DNA from: Selenomonadales bacterium
GTDB taxonomy: Bacteria > Bacillota > Negativicutes > RGIG982
Assembly: GCA_017390595.1 (NCBI GenBank)
Contig: JAFPBC010000207.1
Coordinates: 1-5,448 of the forward strand
Direction of reading: 5' to 3'
DNA: 5,448 nt
Position 1 is the first letter of the stretch. Each line of letters opens with the position of its first letter. This document shows positions 1 to 3,464 of the stretch, piece by piece. A program made the position numbers and the translations under genes. Below the pieces are notes generated by a model. That model saw nothing but the letters and a program-made list of their open reading frames with translations. It made no database searches and was not told the DNA's origin.

Positions 1-59
1 AGATGCATCAGAAGAGCCAACGGCCCTTCGAACACTTCCAGCTTTAACTGATAGGACAT
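1..59 (-). CDS. scpA: Segregation and condensation protein A, N-terminal fragment (cut by window edge)
   Basis: Reading the minus strand from the ATG at 57-59 gives 19 complete codons, beginning MSYQLKLEVFEGPLALLMH, before the window ends. ScpA proteins characteristically open with a short beta strand followed by FEGPLDLLLHLI, so the match is specific although short. ScpA is the kleisin subunit that bridges the SMC heads and, with ScpB, forms the condensin complex that compacts and segregates the chromosome; it acts on the nucleoid. The start lies only 3 nt after the trpS stop codon, and there is no strong Shine-Dalgarno of its own (only AAGAG directly before the ATG), so translation is probably coupled to trpS. 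The usually conserved Asp of the GPLDLL motif is Ala here. Everything beyond residue 19 is outside the window; scpB would be expected next, but this cannot be seen. Confidence 0.88.
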   Translation of the reverse strand, partial: MSYQLKLEVFEGPLALLMH

Positions 60-62
60 CTC

Positions 63-1049
63 TTACAAGTGCATTGCAGCTTTTACATCTGCCATCGTAG
101 CTTCAGCAACGACACGTGCTTTCTGTGCGCCTGCTTCCAAAATTTCGCGTACCATGCTCGGTTTCGACGCGAAATATTCGCGTCTTGCGTAGATATCGGC
201 AAGCGACTCGTTCATACGGTCTGCCAAACGGTTTTTACATTCTACGCAACCGATGCACGCGCCACGGCATGCACCTTCGATCTCAGCCACATTCTCCGTA
301 TTAAAGATCTTGTGGAATTTGAACGCCGTACATACTTCCGGATTACCTGCATCCGTTTTCTTGATGCGCTGCGGATCGGTAACGATCATACGAACACGTT
401 TTTTGAGCTCTTCCGGACCTGCTGCATACGGGATAGCATTGCCGTACGATTTGCTCATCTTACGACCATCGATACCCGGGAGAAGAGCAGCTTTGCTCAA
501 TTTTGCCTGCGGTTCCGGGAATACCGGACCATAGAGATTGTTGAAACGACGAACGATCTCACGGCAGAGTTCCAAATGCGGGATCTGGTCTTCACCGACA
601 GGAATGATATCAGCTTTGTAAAGAATGATATCAGCCGTCATCAACTCAGGATAACCAAGGAAACCGTATGTATTGATATCCTTGCCCTGCGTACCGAGCT
701 GCTGCAATTTGTCTTTGTATGTCGGTACACGTTCAAGCCACGAAAGCGGCGTGATCATCGACAAGAGCAAATGAAGCTCAGCATGTTCTTTGACATGAGA
801 CTGAACGAAAATCGTATTTTTATCAGGATCAAGACCTGCTGCCAACCAGTCGAGTGCCATATTGTGGATGTTTTCCGGAAGTTGGCTCGTATTTTCATAC
901 GCCGAGGTCAACGCATGCAAGTCAACGATCGAGAAGAAACATTCATGGTCATGCTGTAAGCGTACCCAGTTCTCAAGTGCGCCCATATAGTTACCCAAAT
1001 GAAATCTTCCCGACGGCTGCATACCGCTAAAAATTCTACCTTTAGTCAT
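63..1049 (-). CDS. trpS: Tryptophanyl-tRNA synthetase (class Ic), probable [4Fe-4S] type
   Basis: This is a cytoplasmic enzyme that activates tryptophan with ATP and charges tRNA-Trp. The product has 328 residues, normal for bacterial TrpRS. The HIGH-type signature appears as PSGRFHLGN (residues 12-20), the conserved GEDQ segment at 152-155, and the KMSKS loop exactly at 197-201, so the Rossmann catalytic core is intact. In the C-terminal helical domain, cysteines fall at 240, 261, 265, 268 and 271. Leaving out C265, the spacing is C-x20-C-x6-C-x2-C, which closely resembles the C-x22-C-x6-C-x2-C [4Fe-4S] motif described for Thermotoga maritima TrpRS (recalled, not searched). The start ATG has an AGGGGG Shine-Dalgarno at 1059-1064 with a 9-nt spacer, inside the 21-nt gap after the membrane protease gene. 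The scpA start follows 3 nt after its TAA, so the three genes look like one operon. No T-box leader is visible before trpS, and the gap leaves no room for one. Confidence 0.98.
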   Translation of the reverse strand: MTKGRIFSGMQPSGRFHLGNYMGALENWVRLQHDHECFFSIVDLHALTSAYENTSQLPENIHNMALDWLAAGLDPDKNTIFVQSHVKEHAELHLLLSMITPLSWLERVPTYKDKLQQLGTQGKDINTYGFLGYPELMTADIILYKADIIPVGEDQIPHLELCREIVRRFNNLYGPVFPEPQAKLSKAALLPGIDGRKMSKSYGNAIPYAAGPEELKKRVRMIVTDPQRIKKTDAGNPEVCTAFKFHKIFNTENVAEIEGACRGACIGCVECKNRLADRMNESLADIYARREYFASKPSMVREILEAGAQKARVVAEATMADVKAAMHL

Positions 1050-1070
1050 ATTACTTTTCCCCCTAAATCA

Positions 1071-1697
1071 TTAAAAAATCAACTGTACGATCAATTGGAT
1101 CACAAACGAAATACCATCTGCGATCGGAGACAATATCCCCCAAATAACGCCGAGCCACGATAATGCAAGAATGATAAAAATACCATATCGCTCTATCGAC
1201 TCATATCGCCAAGCCATCTCATTCGGTAAAAAGCTCGACACCACCTTCGATCCATCAAGAGGCGGGATCGGGAACATATTGAAGACGGCAAAAATGATGT
1301 TATAAACATACGTAAGGCTGATCACTTTCGCAAGCCAATGGCTGCCATCTATGACACCCATTTTGATAAGTACCGCAAATAGGATAGCCATCAAGAGCGA
1401 TAACAGAATATTCGCCACAGGTCCCGCAAGCGATACCAAGCGTGTACCACGCTTCCAGTCCGCGAAATTGTTCGGATTGATAGGAACGGGTTTCGCCCAA
1501 CCGAACTGGACCAACCATAACATGATAAGTCCAACAGGATCGAGATGCGACAACGGATTAAGCGTCACTCTGCCCAGAACTTTCGGTGTCGGATCGCCGA
1601 GTGCTACCGCAACACGTGCATGTGCATATTCATGGATCGTCAATGCCATCAGTAATGCAGGGATACGATACAGCATATCCGGACCAAATCCAAACAT
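1071..1697 (-). CDS. M50 / site-2 protease family membrane zinc metalloprotease (YwhC-like)
   Basis: This is a polytopic membrane protein of the small bacterial site-2-protease branch (peptidase M50B), which cleaves peptide bonds within or near the membrane; its substrate is unknown. Numbered from the chosen ATG (208 aa), the zinc-binding HEYAH lies at 22-26 (ligands H22 and H26, catalytic E23) in the first hydrophobic segment. The third-ligand motif is FPIPPLDG, with D148, following a hydrophobic stretch at about 122-144. Other hydrophobic segments are at about 55-67, 87-115 and 171-208. No PDZ domain is present, as expected for this short subfamily. An in-frame GTG at 1704-1706 would add three residues, but it lies inside the AAAGGTGG ribosome binding site (1703-1710) that sits 5 nt before the ATG at 1695-1697, so I prefer the ATG. 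The family typically begins MFxF followed by a hydrophobic helix, which agrees. It is first in an apparent operon with trpS and scpA; that linkage is probably about shared expression rather than shared function. Confidence 0.95.
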   Translation of the reverse strand: MFGFGPDMLYRIPALLMALTIHEYAHARVAVALGDPTPKVLGRVTLNPLSHLDPVGLIMLWLVQFGWAKPVPINPNNFADWKRGTRLVSLAGPVANILLSLLMAILFAVLIKMGVIDGSHWLAKVISLTYVYNIIFAVFNMFPIPPLDGSKVVSSFLPNEMAWRYESIERYGIFIILALSWLGVIWGILSPIADGISFVIQLIVQLIF

Positions 1698-1702
1698 AGT
1701 AT

Positions 1703-1710
1703 CCACCTTT
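1703..1710 (-). promoter_or_regulatory. Ribosome binding site that fixes the M50 protease start
   Basis: On the minus strand AAAGGTGG (one mismatch to AAAGGAGG) ends 5 nt before the ATG at 1697. The alternative GTG start at 1706 overlaps this element and has only an A/G-rich run upstream, without a GGAGG-like core. The shorter product is therefore favoured. Confidence 0.75.
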
Positions 1711-1800
1711 CTTTTCTTGCTTTTTCATATGATACACCATTTTATTATTTTACAACACTTTGCATAACATTCGCAAGAAGAGAAAAAACTATCTTTAAAA

Positions 1801-1807
1801 AAGGAGG
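1801..1807 (+). promoter_or_regulatory. Strong ribosome binding site of the lipoprotein gene
   Basis: AAGGAGG sits 7 nt before the ATG at 1815, embedded in an A-rich stretch. It is a near-perfect match to the anti-Shine-Dalgarno of 16S rRNA and supports this start, which is also the one that yields a complete signal peptide. Confidence 0.85.
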
Positions 1808-1814
1808 CCGATTT

Positions 1815-2546
1815 ATGAAAAAATTTTTGGTTTCATTCTTATCTTTTGCTATCATCGTTTCTTTTTTTAGTGCAGGCTGCAGTCTCACAGAGCCGATAAA
1901 CGACTTCCAACAAGGTCCTGTCGGTATGATAGAAGAAACAAGTCCCGATACAGCGTCATGGACAGCCGATGCACCTACCCAATTATATGATATCGAAGGA
2001 CTCGCGGGCGGAGTGTTCGAAGGCGTCTTATCACGCAATTGGAATCTGGCAAGCACCAACCTCTCTCAGCTTATAACCGCATGGACAGAAGCAAAATCCT
2101 TCCTGCAAGACCCACAAAACAATCTTGAGACAGAAAACATCCTCAATCATCTTATCACAGCAGTACAGTCACACAATGCCGACGTATCGCAACAAGACCT
2201 TAATAACTTCATGTACAAAATATCCGATATAAGCAAAAACTATAAGCTCTCTCCGCTCTCTGATATTATCGCTATCAACAATGCAGGTCGTGACCTCAGA
2301 TATGCCGTCGAAAATAAAAATTGGGCAACAGCTGCAACAAAAATAAAAGAACTTCAAAATACGTGGGGACGCGCAAAATCAAACTTAGAACAGTTCGGCA
2401 TCTTAGGCGAGATCACACATACCCATAGTAGTATCGAGCAGATGAAAAACTCCGTAGACGCAGAAAACAAAACGACCTTCTTAGAAAAATTCAAGAGCTT
2501 CAACGAAAGTATGGCAAAGATTCGCTCAACACTTGCCAACAAATAA
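1815..2546 (+). CDS. Putative lipoprotein with a duplicated helical module (DUF4363-like pattern)
   Basis: The 243-aa product starts with a lipoprotein signal peptide: basic MKK, a hydrophobic core at residues 4-18, and a lipobox FSAGC with the acylated Cys at 22. It should be exported and anchored to the outer face of the cytoplasmic membrane (sorting to another membrane cannot be judged here). A polar linker at about 23-60 precedes a helical remainder that looks internally duplicated. Residues 75-97 (NW...W..AKS.L) align ungapped with 169-191 (NW...W..AKS.L) at an offset of 94, with 10 of 23 positions identical by eye. The repeat continues more weakly through 109-139 and 202-229. The pattern of W, helix, W, a turn with His, then a second helix recalls DUF4363 family proteins, which is a tentative recollection. 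Function is unknown. It is transcribed alone: divergent from the protease operon and closed by its own terminator. Codon use resembles its neighbours and there is no sign of truncation. Confidence 0.92.
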   Translation: MKKFLVSFLSFAIIVSFFSAGCSLTEPINDFQQGPVGMIEETSPDTASWTADAPTQLYDIEGLAGGVFEGVLSRNWNLASTNLSQLITAWTEAKSFLQDPQNNLETENILNHLITAVQSHNADVSQQDLNNFMYKISDISKNYKLSPLSDIIAINNAGRDLRYAVENKNWATAATKIKELQNTWGRAKSNLEQFGILGEITHTHSSIEQMKNSVDAENKTTFLEKFKSFNESMAKIRSTLANK

Positions 2547-2584
2547 AAATAAAGCCTTTTGACAATCGTCAAAAGGCTTTATTT
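2547..2584. terminator. Bidirectional intrinsic terminator between convergent genes
   Basis: A perfect 17-bp stem (2547-2563 paired with 2568-2584) has a 4-nt AATC loop. Its core is AAAGCCTTTTGAC paired with GTCAAAAGGCTTT. The outer A/T pairs supply a U-rich 3' flank in both directions: TTTATTTC on plus and TTTATTTTTATTT on minus. It begins immediately after the lipoprotein stop codon and lies 8 nt beyond the DUF1540 stop codon on the other strand, so it can end both convergent transcripts. Confidence 0.92.
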
Positions 2585-2592
2585 CTTCTACA

Positions 2593-2754
2593 TTAGCGAC
2601 AAACGAACGTTTTGCAATTCGTCTCGGAAGAACAGTTACACGAATTACTCGAGCTGCTTGCATCTACTGTGACCTCAATCGAAGGAGCCGAGCACATATC
2701 ACCCTTGCTATGATAACGGCAAGTAGTAACACCACATTTCACATCTTTTGCCAT
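2593..2754 (-). CDS. DUF1540 family cysteine-rich small protein
   Basis: This is a 53-residue ORF, ATG at 2752-2754 and TAA at 2593-2595. It opens MAKDVKCGVTTCRYHSKG and continues with CSAPSIEV, a Ser-rich linker (residues 31-41), then ETNCKTFVCR. The layout C7-x4-C12-x8-C21 followed by A/P-x-IEV and a C-terminal ETxCxTF matches the DUF1540 domain, which is common in spore-forming and related Firmicutes and has no established function. Seven cysteines in 53 residues (7, 12, 21, 39, 41, 47, 52) suggest metal or Fe-S binding, which is inference. It has an exceptionally strong ribosome binding site, which argues for real expression. There is no signal peptide, so it is likely cytoplasmic. It lies 78 bp downstream of the NuoE-like gene on the same strand, with no terminator between, and ends at the bidirectional terminator. 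Confidence 0.9.
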   Translation of the reverse strand: MAKDVKCGVTTCRYHSKGDMCSAPSIEVTVDASSSSNSCNCSSETNCKTFVCR

Positions 2755-2757
2755 TTG

Positions 2758-2767
2758 ATCACCTCCC
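2758..2767 (-). promoter_or_regulatory. Extended ribosome binding site of the DUF1540 gene
   Basis: On the minus strand the sequence before the start reads GGGAGGTGATCAA then ATG. GGAGGTGATC is complementary to ten consecutive bases of the usual 16S rRNA 3' end (GATCACCTCC), much longer than the typical 5-7 nt. The GGAGG core ends 7 nt before the ATG. This identifies the small ORF as a genuine, probably well translated gene. Confidence 0.85.
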
Positions 2768-2832
2768 GATCATAGTATGACCAAATATCGAAAAGATAAT
2801 CATGCAGAAAAAGGATATCGACATATTACCTA

Positions 2833-3306
2833 TCACTCTAACTTCCCATTCTCTATCAGCTGTACCAGCTTCTTTTCATCCATCTTATTATAGACTTCAC
2901 CATTCCATCTGATATTCGGCCCTTTTCCGCAATGCTTCATACATCCGCCGATCTTGTATGCAAATTTACCTTTCTCGCTGATACCGCCCGATTCTACTTT
3001 GTATTTTTCCATAATGAAACGCATCAATTTTGCTGAATTATTCTTTGCACAGTTTGGTCCGCCGCATACTTCAAGATAGTTCGGTGCACTATCCAATCGA
3101 AGACTCGGATATCGTTTGATGATCGCCATCAAGAACGATTCCTTGACCTCCATTTTATCAGCTATCATTTTTATCATATAGCTTGGAAGCACATCGTCAT
3201 TTTCTTCTTGCAGTTCACGCAAGAGTGCAATCAACGCATCTTGGCTTTGCGGTGCACCGTCTTTTCGATAATATTCGATCGCTTCATATAAATCCCATTT
3301 TTTCAT
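2833..3306 (-). CDS. Stand-alone NuoE-like [2Fe-2S] ferredoxin (thioredoxin-fold, 24-kDa subunit family)
   Basis: The product has 157 aa, about the full length of NuoE/HndA-type subunits. The N-terminal third is helical, including a segment (about 41-71) like the NuoE helical domain: PSYMIKMIADKMEV then LMAIIKRYPSLR. The thioredoxin-like domain follows with C81, C86, C122 and C126. The spacing C-x4-C-x35-C-x3-C equals that recalled for E. coli NuoE, so a [2Fe-2S] cluster is expected. The surrounding motifs are VCGGPNCAKN and GGCMKHCGKGPNI. In complex I, NAD-reducing hydrogenases and formate dehydrogenases this subunit passes electrons from a NuoF-type flavoprotein. No NuoF, NuoG or hydrogenase gene is adjacent, so the partner is unknown and the protein may act as a free ferredoxin or assemble with a distant complex. 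The start is supported by AAAGGAA at 3314-3320 with a 7-nt spacer. The DUF1540 gene follows on the same strand. I see no convincing promoter in the 97 bp upstream. Confidence 0.9.
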   Translation of the reverse strand: MKKWDLYEAIEYYRKDGAPQSQDALIALLRELQEENDDVLPSYMIKMIADKMEVKESFLMAIIKRYPSLRLDSAPNYLEVCGGPNCAKNNSAKLMRFIMEKYKVESGGISEKGKFAYKIGGCMKHCGKGPNIRWNGEVYNKMDEKKLVQLIENGKLE

Positions 3307-3403
3307 ATATTTTTTCCTTTTCTATTCAAATAATTTATATCACATCTATTTTATGACGTTATTATCCTATCATATTATTCTTATAAACACCAATTTTTTA
3401 TCC

Positions 3404-3441
3404 AACAGAAAAGAGACAGCTTTCGCTGCCCCTTCTCTGTT
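3404..3441 (-). terminator. Hairpin downstream of the EF-G gene, putative terminator
   Basis: The minus-strand RNA folds into a 17-bp stem (3441-3425 with 3420-3404) closed by a GAAA tetraloop. All 17 positions pair, three as G-U wobbles. In the plus-strand RNA those three become A-C mismatches, so the structure is directional and suits the EF-G transcript, whose stop codon lies 23 nt upstream. The weak point is the tail: after the stem comes GGATAAAAAATT rather than a U-run, although the 3' arm itself is U-rich (CUCUUUUCUGUU). It may be a terminator or an mRNA 3'-end stabilising stem. Confidence 0.6.
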
Positions 3442-3464
3442 TTCACACAATAATTAAGTTGCGA

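Larger units (their letters stand above)
1698..1814. other. Divergent intergenic region between the protease operon and the lipoprotein gene
   Basis: This 117-bp AT-rich spacer must hold promoters for both directions. On the minus strand a weak candidate is TTGTAA (1750-1755) and TATCAT (1729-1734) with a 15-bp spacer, shorter than the ideal 17. It would place transcription about 20-30 nt before the protease start. On the plus strand TATTAT (1743-1748) resembles a -10 box, but no -35 box lies at an acceptable distance. No clear operator palindrome, riboswitch or terminator is visible. The promoter assignments are tentative; only the divergent geometry is certain. Confidence 0.35.

Noticed and set aside
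69..959. Long open frame on the plus strand (about 296 codons)
   Set aside because: It lies entirely antisense to trpS, has no ribosome binding site, and its translation is Cys/Phe/Arg-rich without family resemblance. It is a shadow of codon use in the real gene.
1050..1070. T-box or attenuator controlling trpS
   Set aside because: Only 21 nt separate trpS from the upstream stop codon, enough for a ribosome binding site but not for a leader structure.
1715..1800. Plus-strand promoter for the lipoprotein gene
   Set aside because: TATTAT at 1743-1748 looks like a -10 box, but the nearest -35-like hexamer (TTGCTT, 1717-1722) is 20 bp away. Other pairings are no better in this AT-rich stretch.
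1745..2059. Minus-strand open frame of 104 codons overlapping the lipoprotein start
   Set aside because: The plus-strand frame has a perfect ribosome binding site, signal peptide and terminator. The antisense frame has none of these and would run across the divergent promoter region.
2755..2832. Regulatory palindrome around repeated ATATCGA sequences
   Set aside because: The two ATATCGA copies are direct, short and spaced irregularly in AT-rich DNA. They form no hairpin or symmetric site.
3307..3403. Promoter for the NuoE-like gene
   Set aside because: TATAAA- and GATAAT-like boxes occur on the minus strand, but none has a recognisable -35 at 16-18 bp. The region is so AT-rich that -10-like matches are expected by chance.
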